Part shown: positions 35,059 through 48,264 of the stretch, piece after piece
How positions within the stretch are numbered: the first letter of the stretch is position 1
How the letters are laid out: every line of letters begins with the position of its first letter
Source: Cotesia glomerata
Taxonomy: Eukaryota > Arthropoda > Insecta > Hymenoptera > Braconidae
Direction of reading: 5' to 3'
NCBI RefSeq assembly: GCF_020080835.1
Contig: NC_058160.1
Location: 1,054,001-1,118,000 of the forward strand
DNA: 64,000 nt
The notes under the pieces: model-generated
What the model was told of the DNA's origin: nothing
The model's input: only the letters and a program-made list of their open reading frames with translations
The model's database searches: none
Position numbers and translations under genes: made by a program

Positions 35059-36952
35059 CACTGATACAAGGATTTAGTTCTATTTAATAAGATTTGGTAA
35101 TAATTACTAAATCATTTATTTCTGCCAAATAAATATTTCGTAATATTTAACAGATAATTTATTCTTTAAATTATTAAATAAGTTAATTTTTTAACTAATT
35201 TTAGCGTATAAAATAATTTTTTTACTCAAAATAAATAATTTTAAGTAAAAATATTAAGTCATTAAATTATAATTTTTATTGGAGACATTTATAAAATTTT
35301 GAAATTAAATAAATTTTTAACATATCAATAAAAGACAAATTGAAAAATTTTAAATAAACTTCGCGAGAATTAAAGAAATATTTAATAGGTAACTACTTCT
35401 AAATATTATTTGGTGGAAACAAATATTTATTTCCATATAATAAGGCTTTGTTTATATTATCTATATTATTAAGAGAATAAGCAAAATTTTGTGGCCAGTG
35501 TAATGATATGATAAAATGGGGTTTTATGGTTAAATTTGGTATCGTTGGAAAAGTCTTGATCTGGAGTTGTGCCTTTTCATGGTTTCAAATTATTATCACC
35601 AATAGTCAATTTATGATGATAAGTATTTAGGCTGCGTTATGTCTAGATACATAATTAAGAACTGACATTGCTATCTTGTGAACTATTGACATTTTTAAAG
35701 ATATAAGCTCATCCCGATGTTACACTTATTGAAACCTTTCATTTGAGTACCCACATCAATTTTTCATATATTTATATGTTTTATATATATGTATATATGA
35801 AAAATATATGAAAATGCCTGTGGGTACTTAAATGAAAGCTCTTGATGAGTGTAACATCGGGATGAGCTTATATCTTTAAAAATGTCAATAATTAAGAACT
35901 GGCATTGCTATCTTGTGAATTATTGACATTTTTAAAGATATTAGCTCGCCTCGACATTACACTCATCGAGACCTTTCATTTGAGTACCCACATCAATTTT
36001 TCATATATTTATATGTTTTATATATATGTATATATGAAAAAATATATGAAAATGCATGTGGGTACTCAAATGAAAGCTTTTGATCAGTGTAACATCGGGA
36101 TGAGCTTATATCTTTAAAATATATATTATATATGAATAATATATCAAAATTTAATGTTATTAAATTAAAAATGAAAAAAATAATTTTTTAAAAATTGCAT
36201 TTTTTAGTTTTGAAAATTTTTTTTGACATCATTTATTTGTTATAAATTTTTTAAAATTATTAAATATATGCTAAATTAATTTTCATTAATTAAGAAATGA
36301 CTCTGTATCTCGTAAACTATTGACATTTTTAAAGATATAAGATCATCCCGATGTTACACTCATCAAGACCTTTCATTTAAGTACCCACATCAATTTTTCA
36401 TATATTTATATGTTTTATATATATGTATATATGAAAAATATATCAAAATGCATGTGGGTACTTAAATGAAAGCTCTTGATGAGTGTAACATCGGGATGAG
36501 CTTATATCTTTAAAAATGTCAATAATTAAGAACTGGCATTGCTATCTTGTGAATTATTGACATTGTTAAAGATATAAGCTCACCTCGACATTACACTCAT
36601 CGAGACCTTTCATTTGAGTACCCACATCAATTTTTCATATATTTATATGTTTTATATATATTTATATATGAAAAATATATCAAAATTGATGTGGGTACTC
36701 AAATGAAAGCTCTTGATGAGTGTAACATCGGGATGAGCTTATATCTTTAAAAACGTCATTAGTTAAAAAAGTACTGTGCAATTTAACGAAAGTCATTATT
36801 TAATTAAGAATATCATTTAGAATAGAAAAATCATTTCTTAAACTGTAACAAATAATATTTACTGTAAAAAATATTTTTTTCTTCCAAATAAATGACTAAA
36901 AATTTTGTTACAAAATCAGTTTATTACTCCGTAATAAATCCTTCTATCAATG
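35059..36952. mobile_element. TIR element L2, split by Helitron H3
   Basis: CACTGATACAAGGATTTAG (35059) and AAATCCTTCTATCAATG (to 36952) are the ends, with TA on both sides. The sub-ends (AAGGCTTTG, GTAACAAATAATATT, CCAAATAAATGA) match L1. The centre has been replaced by, or has received, H3. Confidence 0.75.
35460..36800 (+). mobile_element. non-autonomous Helitron H3, 3'-truncated (four foldback modules), nested in MITE L2
   Basis: Starts A|TCTATATTATTAAGAGAA at 35460. Modules begin at 35699, 35936, 36333 and 36570 (spacings 237, 397, 237). Homology to H4 stops near 36800, before the hairpin and CTAG, so the 3' end is missing. It is embedded in the L2 element (35059-36952). Confidence 0.75.
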
Positions 36953-38840
36953 TATGACTCTTCATCTTTTAGAGTTCCAGTGCAGGATGGAAATAAAAAG
37001 CTGCTATGAGAACTAAAAAGTCCATAAATGTGCAAGTTCATGCATATAGAATATATATGTATATAAATGTATAGAGAGGAGAAAAGTATTATACACTTCT
37101 CGTGGGATATGGCCCTTGTATCCTTGTGCTTCTCTCTCTCTCCCTCTCTCTCTTGCTCATGTATGTTCGGTACATAAATAAAAGCGCGCGAGAGGCATTA
37201 AATCACGTAGAATCGCGTGCCGGGTATGGCCAAAAAAATAATTTTAAAAAATATCATAATAAGGGTATAAAAACTCGAGTTTTGTTTCCGAGGCTGCCTG
37301 ACAAAATTTTATTTATGAGTATATATTTTGTATTTCTTTAATTACTCTTTTCTGTGAGAAAATTTTTTCTTTGAGATTGTTTATTTTTAATTATTTAATG
37401 ATATGATAATTAATGAGTTTGTTTTGATTTTTTGTTAGAAAAGTCGGATTTTTTATCAATAAAAAATTAGTTTTGGTATTTTTTATTACTTATAGATTGA
37501 AGTAATTTTAAAAAATTATGAGAATATAAAATTTCGACCAATAATATGAAGAAGATTGTATTCTTTATTTAGGAAGTTAATAAACTGAAAAAATTAATGA
37601 TTTACAAGTAAAATTATTTAATTAAGAATGATTTGTTGGTTTAAGAATTTGTCTTGACTGATAAAAAAATTAATTTTATTAAAAAGAAAAATTATTGAAC
37701 CAATAAAATTATTTTGAAGAATTTCTTCATCTTAAATCATTTTGAAACAACAAAATTTTACGTAAATTTCTCAAGATTTAAGAATTTTTTTTTTAATCAA
37801 GACATTAAAACGTTTTAAAATAATTCTATTGATTTTGTTATTGTTTACCGCAAAAATTGGCATTTTTCATTAAATTTTTATCAAAATTATTCTTAAATAA
37901 TTAAATAATAACTTATCGATAATTTTATTTAAAAATATCTATTAAATAAATTTTATTACCCGCGAAAATTTTAATTTTAAAACCGACCAGCTTACGTAAG
38001 AAATTTTCCTACAAATAAAAATTTAAAGTAAAAAAATTTCCAATAAAATTGAAGAATACTTACTAGTAAAAATTTTTTTTTTAAATAATAAATCACATGT
38101 ATAAAAAAACTTTAATAATTTATTATATTTTCTTTTTGTAATTACATTAATAAAATAATAATTTAAAAGTAAAAAATTTTTATTAAAACGAGAAAAAAAA
38201 GTTTTTTTATCTAATAATTAAAAAAAAATTTATTTACTTAGCAATCTTCATTTAATGACTCTTAACTAATTACATTGCAACTTACCTCCTTAACTCTATC
38301 AATTTCTCCTCCTATAAAACATAAAACTAAAATATTACAGATAAAATTTGACCCGCAGAGGTTACATATCAATAACCCACTGATTTATAAAGGAATAAAA
38401 ATATCCGTAAGTATTTTATAATGAAATTATCCTTTATTATATATAATGCGTATACAAATGTGTTCTTGCTGCGAAGTGCACGCACTTACACCCGCAATTA
38501 ACGTTTTATGTTAATTCTGACCCATATTTGCAAGAAAGAAAAAAAATGCCGAAAAAATCAGCATGCATGAGCATGTGCAATGCAGTTTAACATGGTACGT
38601 AACACGTGTACTGAGCACGTCATGTCGTCGTTCAACATCAAACGTAAGACCACCTGCCATCAGGATTCGCTTCGTTATCACTTCCTTGCTGGTTTGTAAA
38701 CTCCCTCGAGTATCAACACCTCTAATAAAAATTACACAACTCGCTCAATTCATATGTCTAACAATTAAAAAAAAATCCAATAAGCATTATAATAATAACA
38801 ACTATAAATTACAAACAAAAATATTTTAATTTAAAATTAA
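36953..38840. other. intergenic
   Basis: 37090-37220 has CTCTCTCTC runs and is unique. T2 is listed separately. 37740-38260 is very AT-rich. 38450-38720 is unique and less AT-rich, with a + strand frame at 38563-38829 lacking any known domain. Confidence 0.4.
37345..37720. repeat. dispersed repeat T2 (uninterrupted copy)
   Basis: Continuous homologue of T1 in which ATTTAATTAAGAATGATTTG runs through the point where D2 is inserted in T1. Confidence 0.65.
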
Positions 38841-40450
38841 GCGTAACTAATGAGTCAAAATAATGTTAAAATTTTTTTTAAATTTTAGTCTTGCCAATAT
38901 TCGTCAAAATTCTTTATTTCAATTTAAAATAATTTAAACAATTTAATAATTGATGACTTTTACTTATTTAATAAAGTAAAGTAATAAAATTACTTTGGTA
39001 TTTATTACTTGCCGGAGTAAATAAACAGATTTGGCAATAGCGCGCTTGATTATACCCATTACAGAGACGTGGATGAGTGTGTGAGTTAAACATTTCTCTC
39101 TCTGTAATTATACACGGAGAAAATTTTACAGTAGAGTTTATTATCTAGTTATGTTAAAATTTATTAACTGAATTCGATAGTAGTAAATTGTATTTAAATA
39201 GTTAAATAAACCATCTGAATTGTAGTATTTACCATCCTGATGGTAACTACTACTATTATGATGGTAATCAGTAATAATAACTGTTATTATTTTAATTAGT
39301 TACTACTACTATCAAAATCGTAATTCCTAATATAACCTGATGGTTGCAGTTACCATCAGTAATAATAATAACTACTATTTAATCTAGTAGGAAATATTTA
39401 AAAAATTAAGAATCTGCGTTACCGTGGATGCATTTCTGAATAAACTAAAAGCAGCTGTAGTGCAGTGTAGTGCACAAAAAATCGGGATTAAATTTGGATT
39501 GAAATTATATTTATAAATTTTTATTTGTCTAAAACAAGTTTCAACGCCAAATTTTTCAAAAAGAATTTTAAATTTCCAAAAGAATCAAAATTTTCAATAA
39601 AATTCAAATTAAAATTTCAAAAAAAAAATTTTAAATTAAAAAAATCAAATTTTCAAAAAAAAATTTTGAAGGGAATTTAAAATATTTTAATATTTCAAAG
39701 AAAAAAATGTACATTAGCTAAAATATGTATGTAAATAAAGGATTTAATTAAGTAAATTTATATTATTTTTTCTTTCAGAATTTTTACAATCTGAGATGGT
39801 TACAGTTACCATCTTCGATTGTAACAGTTATAATTTATAATAATTACAATTATTATTTACAATAGTAATCGTTACCATTATTAATAGTAACTATTACAAT
39901 TATCAATGATACCACCTATTATTTTGTTACTAATTTATTTTATTACCATTTTAGATAGTAGGAGTTACTATTTTTGTATAGTAGGTAGTATAATTAATTT
40001 TTCTCCGTGTATTTCTATCCTTTTCTTTTTTCTCAACTGTTGACGCGATGTTGTCAAATCTTTATTCGAATAAATGGCTGACGATAAACCAGTTACAAAC
40101 ATAAAATTTAACTTTAAATATTTCAAAAATTATATCGGTAATATATTATTATTAAATTGTTTTTATATTTTGCAATAATCCAAGTTTCTTGTGTAAAGTT
40201 TTTTATCCGTTAAAGTTGGGAGGTTAATATTGAAAAAAATAATTAAAGTCACGACAAAACGTTTGTCCGCCATAACAGCCCGTGTATAAGGAGGTAAATA
40301 TGTGATTTTTAAAATTTAATATCTAAGTAACTAAACGGTGAATCTTTTTAAAATTTTAGGATCAGATAAATTACGTATTTATTTATACGTATACTTAATT
40401 TCAAAGCTCAAAGTTGGAAACTATTTTTTACAATAGATTCGCTCGAACTT
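38841..40450. mobile_element. TIR element F1, interrupted by MITE E
   Basis: From GCGTAACTAATGAGTC to CGCTCGAACTTTCTTAA it is colinear with F2, except that MITE E (39113-40009) is inserted. The left terminal repeat is truncated. No coding. Confidence 0.75.
39113..40009. mobile_element. MITE E
   Basis: CACGGAGAAAATTTTAC and TAATTTTTCTCCGTG are inverted ends with TA on both sides. The interior is dense in short palindromic TACCAT/ATGGTA and TAGTAGTTA motifs. F2 lacks it exactly, with one TA at the site. Confidence 0.85.
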
Positions 40451-41054
40451 TCTTAATAATTGAAAATTTTCCGCTAGTTAATTTACAATTTAATTAGAAA
40501 GTGTTTAGCCTATTGTCGGAGGAAATTAATGGAAAATTATTCTCGATTGCAGCTTCTGCTTCTATTATACGATTAGCAATTACCACCATTTAAGTATGTA
40601 AATACACGTTACATCATAACATGATATAGGCCACGGATTAACAAAATCCTGTTTATTTTATTTTCTTTTTGTTAATATTTATATTTGTGGTTGAAATAAG
40701 GAGTCTTAGTTTGCTGTTGCATACTCCTGTGGCATGTCTATACATGGGTCATGGGGTTTCAGCAGGTGCATCTTTCATATGCAACAGCTGAGAACTCTGA
40801 ACAACCACCTACACTTTATCGACAATCTTATTTATATTTATATTTATTTTCGCAAGTATTTATTGTTATTGGATGCTCATTGTTTGTATTTCCAACATGC
40901 ACCATATATACCACCTTGTATGTCCCTTGTCAGTTCTCCAAATTTACAGCCAGAAAATTGGGTCAATTAGTCAAGTGAAAAAAATTTATAAAAGGCCATT
41001 TGTGAGAGCAAAAAAAATGTATTACAATTTTTTAAATTCTTTTCTTAAACGTAA
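40451..41054. other. unique intergenic stretch
   Basis: Less AT-rich from 40540 to 40960. Three overlapping short + strand frames (40734-41067) compete and none is convincing. Confidence 0.35.
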
Positions 41055-41727
41055 TCTATATTATTAAGAGAATTAGCAAAATTTAGTGGCCAGTGTAATT
41101 ATATTATAAAATAGGTTTTTGTAGTTAAATTTGGTATCGTTGGAAAAGTCGAAACCTAGAGTTGTGTCTTTTCATGGTTTCATATTATTCTCACCACTAG
41201 TCAATTTATGATGATAATTATTTAGACTGCATTCGAAAATGCTCTATCTCTAGATACATAATTAAAAAATGACCCTGTATCTCGTGAACTATTGACATTT
41301 TTAAAGATATAAGCTCATCCCGATGTTACACTCATCAAGACCTTTCATTTGAGTACCCACATCAATTTTTCATATATTTCATATATTTATATATATTATA
41401 TATATATGTATATATGAAAAATATATCAAAAATGCATGTGGGTATTCAAATGAAAGCTCTTGATGAGTGTAACATCGGGATGAGCTTATATCTTTAAAAT
41501 ATATATTATATATATGTATATATGAAAAATATATAAAAAATGCATGTGGGTATTCAAATGAAAGCTCTTGATGAGTGTAACATCGGGATGAGCTTATATC
41601 TTTAAAAACTTCAATAGTTAAAAAATTACAGTGCAATTTAATAAAATTCACTATTTAATAACGCAAAATTTTATTTATTTATAGTTCACAAGTCACGGCA
41701 GTCACATAGTGACTGCAAGGTTGCTAG
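41055..41727 (+). mobile_element. non-autonomous Helitron H4 (reference copy)
   Basis: A|TCTATATTATTAAGAGAA begins at 41055. Near the end, GCAGTCAC-ATA-GTGACTGC (41698-41716) is an 8-bp-stem hairpin, followed 7 bases later by CTAG (41724-41727)|T. One full foldback module (from 41305) and a half module to about 41605. No protein coding; it must depend on a Rep/helicase elsewhere. Confidence 0.85.
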
Positions 41728-42077
41728 TAATTAATTAAACGTTAAAGAATTGCTAGATAAGCTTCTTATTCAAATTAAAACAACTTCAATAATTTATAAA
41801 AAAATAATTTTTCACTTTATAAAAAAATGTCTCTTTTTATTTTTTTTACGACCAATAAGAAAGTTCTACTTTTAAAATTAAGGCATTTATAATTAGTTAA
41901 AATTTAAATAATTCGTTATGAATTTTAATTTTGGAATTATGGTAAAAATATTAGTCGGATAAAAAAATTAATATGATAAATTTTTATATCAAATAATTTC
42001 AGGGGTATTTTTTTCAAAAAACTATGGCAGATTCTTGTAGATAATTTTTTGAAGTTATTGAACTTTTTCTGCGAGTA

Positions 42078-42667
42078 AGGTACCCGCGGGTAATAAGGCC
42101 TAAGTGATAGAAATGCTATTTAAAATAACCGCTTCCGCTAAAGACTTCTCTAGTATAAGCGTCTAGCATAGAAATGTCGCTACAAGTTTATAGAGTCCCG
42201 ATACAATGTTCCCTGTCTTCTATATTTCATCATCCTAAATATGCTAAAGTAGCGCGGAAAAATTCTTAAAAAACGGTTTGAGTAAATGGTAAACATTTTT
42301 TATAATTTTATATTTAATAATTTAAAATCATTGTTCTAATTTTTATCAACATCTTAAGAAGCATTGTTGCTAAATTTAAGTGATGATTGATCTATAATAC
42401 CAATTTTATTAAGTATAGTATAACTATTTCCAGTATGTTTAACCCGCAGGCCTTATTACCCTACCGTAGTAAAATTCCGCCTATTCTTAAGGTTTTTGAA
42501 AAAATTTAATTTTGTGTTTGTTTATGGTGAAAATTACCATTACTTCATTATAATTTGTAGCTAATGTATTAATATAAAAATTAACGTTACATTTCAATAA
42601 TTAAATGCAATATTTTCGATTTTTTTCAAAATCTCCCTTAGCTAGGCCTTATTACCCGCCGGTACCT
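42078..42667. mobile_element. MITE G1
   Basis: AGGTACCCGCGGGTAATAAG and CTTATTACCCGCCGGTACCT are inverted ends, TA on both sides. About 590 bp, over 90% alike to G2 by eye. The open frame at 42605-42799 spans its right edge and is not a gene. Confidence 0.82.
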
Positions 42668-45045
42668 TATTTTATCTATTTTTTATTACAATTGAGACTC
42701 TTAAAACTAATTGACCCATATTTTGATGGACTTAAACCATTGACACTAAAATATGCTTCATCTAAAACAAACAGAACCTATTTAATTAACAAGTTATAGT
42801 CATGAATTAAAAATGGATGTTAAAAATTTGGATACAGTTGCCATAACACAATACCGTTTTAACAAATAACTTATTTGCTTTTTAAATGATCCTTGAAAAA
42901 TCATAGTATTATGCTAATACACCAAAGTGATTAATATATATAGGGAGGTCCACCGTTAATATTTCAAATTTCTTACTATTTCTATTCTCTTGGACGCGGG
43001 AGTCAGGTATCTTAAATATTCCTGCTCTTCGGTTATAAATTTTAGACTAGACTCGAATTACCATCACTGATTTAATGGAAATTCAAATTTTTCTTATTTA
43101 ATTGTAACCATCCTGTGTACCAAAAAACTAATAATTAAAATAAATTATCTTTGATTAATAAAATAAGAAAAAAATTTTTTCCAGCATATTTATGTTTTTT
43201 TTTCATGTTAAAAAAAAATGTAATTTTTTTTTTTTTAAATTACATCTAGGTTATTGTAATTATATGTAACAAATAAAATTTAAGATCAAAAATATTTTTA
43301 TTTTAAAGGAATTTTGTTTATTTAAATTCGGTTTTATCAAAAATGTTTGACTTTTTATAATTTTATATATTTTTTGGTGATAGTCAATTTTATATTTAAA
43401 ATTTTTTGAGAAATTTTAGATAGTTAATTTTTTCTTTAAAAAATTGTCCATTAATTTATTCATAATTAATCCTATGATAGCAATATTATTTTCAAAATTC
43501 AATTTATAAAAATATAAAAAAATTATAAACCCAAAATTTGGTACATAAACTGAAAAAAAAAAATTAATTTGATTCAAAATAAAAATTTTTGAACCAAAAA
43601 TATAATTTTGAAGAGGGTAATTGTCTTGAATCGAGACCTAAAATTCTTGAATCAAGTAAAATTTCCTTAAATCAAGAAAAATTTCCTTTAATCAAGAATT
43701 TTTTTATTCAAATCAAGAATATTAAGTACTTCAAAATTATATACTTGATTCAAGAACATTTTTTTTTCTGTATAGTGACGGCAGGTTGCTAATTATTAAT
43801 TTTATCTAAAAATATTTGATCGAAATGTAACACAAAGTCGCCTAGATATTGAGCGGACTAAAAATTAGCGATATAAAACAATAAAAAAGGTCGAAATGGC
43901 CGTTGGTTGCTGGCCCTTAGGTAAGACTTAAATGTAATTAGCGTGAGCCTATCATTATGTGGTAGCGAGACCACTCCCCCGTCACATTATATGTTTATAA
44001 ATCAGCCCCGTGTGGTAATAAAAAACGAGCTTACTCCAGTGAAACAAAACGAAAAAAAAAAGAAGAATGAAGGCTGAAAAAATGGTTTAAAAAAAACGTT
44101 CCAGGATCAGACTCGCGCGCGCGGTTCCCTATCCCGTCGAGTAGAGATGCCTGTTGATCAGGTAGAGGAATTCTTATGCTAATGATTTTATGACTTGGGG
44201 AAACGAATACTCTCGTCATATTACTTTTTAATCGTTTGTTATATTATATGTATTTGGATTTTCACATGCCTGGATAGACTTTAACTAGGCGAGAAGACAC
44301 ACGGAAATTATTTCCTGGTGAGTTTATTTTACTTATATCTTTAACTATTTTATTATCCTAGTTAGCTATAACTAATTATTATGTTTATAAATCTAATATT
44401 TATTTCTGAATATGCTTCTTTATTTATTTCCTTTTTTATTGGTTTATTATGCTTGAATAATTTATTTTTTTATTACCACGATAAATTTAACTATTTCATT
44501 TTCTCCGTAGAATCCTAAACTTTTATTATTTAGGTGTATTTTTTATGTTACTGTCTTTAGAATTCACTACTTTCATCATTCGTTAGACTAAGTTCGCAGT
44601 TTGTCCGCTAGGTGGCTTTTAGAAGCGAACGTGTTCGCAGTTGGTTGATACGAACTTTAACTATATACCTGTTAGTCATCAGATATGATTTTTTATGACT
44701 AGCTCATGAAAAAATATTCTAATATCGCTTAATCTAGTTTTTTTATGGCTATAATAGGAATTTAAAATAAATTATAGTCATTTTATATATTTTTGTAGAT
44801 GTTCACCTCTATTATAATGTCATACTAGGAATTCAAATTGCGCGCATACGCACGCGCTCTAATCCTGAACCAATAAAAAATCAGGATTCATGTTTTCGAG
44901 CTATTTCGATACTAAGCTAACTTCAAACAACCATCAATTTTAATATATAGGATCACACAAAATTTTGTTTAGTATCTGATTAATCTAAAAATTAATAGCA
45001 GATTTACTCCTTAGAAAAGTAAAAAAAGTTTGGAAGATCCAAAAG
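42668..45045. other. intergenic; island 43900-44300
   Basis: 42670-43550 is AT-rich. 43900-44300 contains a CGCGCGCGCGG run near 44115 and unique sequence; the - strand frame at 44031-44219 is short and unsupported. 44560-44660 and 44820-44900 are less AT-rich. Confidence 0.4.
43547..43776. repeat. possible TIR repeat of TTGATTCAAG motifs (U2)
   Basis: ACTGAAAAAAAAAAATTAAT at the left and CATTTTTTTTTCTGTATA at the right; interior AATCAAGAA/TTGATTCAA motifs. Confidence 0.4.
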
Positions 45046-45596
45046 TGCACGACTCATAATGCTCATTTAATTATGAAATATTAATGAAATAAAGAATGTG
45101 AAAAAAAAATGTATATATAAAACAGCTAAAATAGCACGATAATGCGCAAGCGCCTCTAGTGGAATAAATTTACACAATATAGATAGATATACATTCTTCT
45201 GGTTATTGTTTTATTTTATTAATTGTACATAAACTACACTGAATTATTTAGCCATTCGCATTCGGTGACCTACAATTCTCTTAAAGAATTTTTTAAAAAA
45301 TAATTTAACTTAATTAATGCATTTTTTCGCAAGTTATAGTGTTTTCAGAGTTTCATACATGACGGACAAGAAAATTTTTTGACCTATTTTGATGTTTTTT
45401 TCCGTTTCTATTGCACTCAATCAATTTTTGAAAAGTGTCAAATTAATCTCCATTAAATTATCTTGATAATAGTATGCAAAATATCTTGATTCCGCGAACT
45501 AACAAGACTGTAATAATAAAAATAGTTGCCGAAATAGGGTAAAAAAAATTTTTCGATCGTAAAGCACTCTCTGATGCTTCGCATCATGAGTCGTGC
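45046..45596 (+). mobile_element. MITE B4
   Basis: TGCACGACTCATAATGC at 45046 and CATCATGAGTCGTGCA ending 45596. Reverse-complement homologue of B3 throughout, including the GATGCTTCGCATC palindrome and the GAGTTTCATACATGACGG stretch. Confidence 0.75.
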
Positions 45597-45654
45597 AATG
45601 TTAATTTTTATTAGCGATTTTAAGATCTTAAACTTGACTCTCTTATAAAGAAAA

Positions 45655-46020
45655 GATTCCAGGGTCATGCGCCATCTGTTGGAGATAGTCGACACTATTT
45701 TTTGTTTAAAAAATTATATGACAAATATGAGTATATCAGACCTAATAAAGTTATATTAGGACATATCAAACCATATTAAGTCGGATATAAAAATATATGG
45801 CCTGATATGGGTAATTTTCTGTATTAAGCCATAGCTGGCCATATTGGAGATTATTCTTTATAAATTTATAATTAATTAAGAGAAATTTAGTAAACAGTGG
45901 AAAAATTCTCTTATATGGCCTTATATGGGCACATATAATTTTTTTATATGGCAAAGTTTATCTTGACATGGAAATTGGCCATATTAAAATAAGTATAGCC
46001 TATCAGATTTGATATATCTT
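45655..46020. repeat. J-family repeat, copy 2
   Basis: GTCATGCGCCATCTGTTGGA followed by many CATATTAAG, ATATGGCC and GGCCATATT motifs in both orientations. Confidence 0.5.
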
Positions 46021-46772
46021 AATAAAATTTCCTTATTTAATTATTTCTTATTTTAATTTTTTCTCAAAAAATTTCTTTACTTAAAAAAGTATTCCTTTTG
46101 CGTAAAATATTAGATTAATTTGATTTTTGTCTGCACTTATCTAAATCAAGCACATATTTTTACATCACACTTAATTAATGTCCATGTATGTGAACAGCAG
46201 TATGACTCTTTAGAGTTGAAGTTTAATTATCAAAAAAAGTGAACTTTCTGAAATAATCTCGGCAGAGTGCAAAAAGTGCTTGTTCTTAAAGAAGAATGAA
46301 GATTATATTGAGGTAATTTTTCTGAAAGAGACGAATATAAAAGTGACTCAAGTGAGAGTCGGAGAAAAAATTGACGAGGATCCCGTAGTGCTAGGGGTTT
46401 TATATTCAGTTATACTTATACTTATACAGCACAGGTTGCTGGGAGACAAACAAAAAGGAGTAAATAAACAAACAAAAAGGTCGAATAAAAGAGAGTAAGA
46501 GTAAGAGGGTTGAGGGTCGGGTAAAATGGAAATAAGAGACAGATAGAAAGGTGAGAGTGGTAGTAGGGCGCAGTGACAAATGAAACAGCTACAAATTGCG
46601 CTCGCTGGGTTCTCATTCTCATTCACCACTTGTTCGCTATCACGATCTTTAAATCATTTGTTAAATCTAATGCTTGATATACTTTTTATTTTTTATTGAT
46701 AAAGATTTATAATTTTATTTAACTTTGTTTTGTTCTCTTTTATTTTTCCTTTCTTCTGCTGATTGTGACTAG

Positions 46773-46802
46773 ACTATTTATTTATTTATTTATTTATTTA
46801 TT
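46773..46802. repeat. (TATT)n microsatellite
   Basis: About seven TTTA units. Confidence 0.8.
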
Positions 46803-47343
46803 CCTCAGAGGTTTATTCCTCTTATGAGTAATGGAGGGTTAAATCCGGTCGGATAAATTATTTAAGGATAAAATTTAGCGGATTATTATTTTTGGCTGGG
46901 ATATAAATAATTAATTAGGAAAAAAAGTTTTTTATAATTGGATAATGTCAATATTTACATTTTTGTGAATCATGAGGAGAAATGACTCAATAAAAAGTAT
47001 TATAAAATTCGTGGAAGTTGTCATCGGCGATCTAATATAAGCTTAAGGATTATTACGAGTAGAAGAGAATCAGAGAATAGAGAAAGAGAACACACATTAA
47101 ATTGTGGCATATTAACACGTAACATATCAAGAGACTATAAATATTTTATATGGATTATATATTATACTATATACTCAAAGTTTGCTGCTCGAGTTTAATT
47201 TTCATAATTGGAGATTTTTTTTTTAAGTTTATGAAACTGTGATTTATGTTTAAATTTTCTACAGTTTGAAAATTAATTTCAGTCAGAATTTGCCTGAATT
47301 TTTACGTAAATTTTATTTTTTTAGAAGAAAAAAAAATTACCTA

Positions 47344-47519
47344 CACAGTAAAAAATTTTACGTCAATGCGTCAAAAAATTTGTGTTAAAAATTTTTATGT
47401 TAAATATTTAACACTTTTTTGTGTTAATTTAACACAATAATTGTTAAATTTACATATAAAAGTGTTGAATAATTAACACAAAATTTTTTGACGCAATGAC
47501 GCAAAATTTTTTACTGTGC
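47344..47519. mobile_element. MITE O1
   Basis: CACAGTAAAAAATTTTACGT and GCAAAATTTTTTACTGTG are the ends. The interior repeats TGTTAAATATTTAACAC-type palindromes, so the whole 176 bp folds back. Confidence 0.75.
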
Positions 47520-47817
47520 AAAAATTTGAGCCTAATTTTAATTCAAACTTTTTTTTCAATTTTAAAGTTTTTCCTTTAAAGTATACTTAGAGGATAGAAT
47601 ATTTAGGATTTTCTTCGATTTCCGAGGAAACGGTTGAAAGTACAGGAAAATTTTTTACAAAATTACAAATTTACAAAATTAAATTTTCTATAAAAAACTT
47701 CAGTCCAATTTCTTTGTCACTAACCGTTCCACCATATATATTCAGATCAAACTAAATTATGCTAAATAAAAAAAATTTTTAACGAATGTATGGAGAGGTA
47801 TGCTTTGAAAATTTGAA

Positions 47818-47862
47818 TCAAATATAAATATAAATATAAATATAAATACAAATATAAATAAT
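47818..47862. repeat. (AAATAT)n microsatellite
   Basis: Seven hexamer units with one variant (AAATAC). Confidence 0.8.
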
Positions 47863-48016
47863 GCTGTGAAGCGGGAAAGAATAGGAGTTACGGTAATTAT
47901 TACGTGAAGCGTTCCACATTCACGTAACAGGATATTGGTAGGAAAGGATTGAGAAAGGAATGTGAAGAGGATCATCTTAATGTGAGTTTATAGAATATGC
48001 GAGAAAAAATTATTAG

Positions 48017-48090
48017 ATAGCTCGGACTGGGATTCGAACCCAGAACCTTCCGAAGACATGTCGGCTACTCTACAATTTGAGCTAATTTGA
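48017..48090 (-). pseudogene. tRNA-like sequence with destroyed acceptor stem
   Basis: T stem CTGGG/CCCAG around TTCGAAT and D arm TAGCTC...GTAGAG are clear. The anticodon loop CATGTCT would read TGT (Thr) but again lacks T33. The 5' acceptor strand (TTCAAAT) does not pair with TCCGAGC. MITE O2 starts seven bases beyond it. Confidence 0.5.
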
Positions 48091-48098
48091 AAAATATA

Positions 48099-48264
48099 CA
48101 CAGTAAAAAATTTTGCGTCATTGCGTCAAAAAATTTAGTTAAAAATTTTTGTGTTAAATATTTAATACTTTTATGAGTAAAGTTTACACTTATTCTGTTA
48201 AATCGACACAAAAAAGTGTTAAATATTTAACACAAAATTTTTTGACGCAAAATTTTTTACTGTG
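48099..48264. mobile_element. MITE O2
   Basis: Same ends and palindromic body as O1, with TA on both sides (48097-48098, 48265-48266). It is placed directly at the degraded 5' side of the tRNA-like sequence. Confidence 0.78.

Noticed and set aside
41379..41651. 90-codon frame with a repeated peptide
   Set aside because: Falls within the Helitron foldback modules; the peptide repeat mirrors the DNA repeat.
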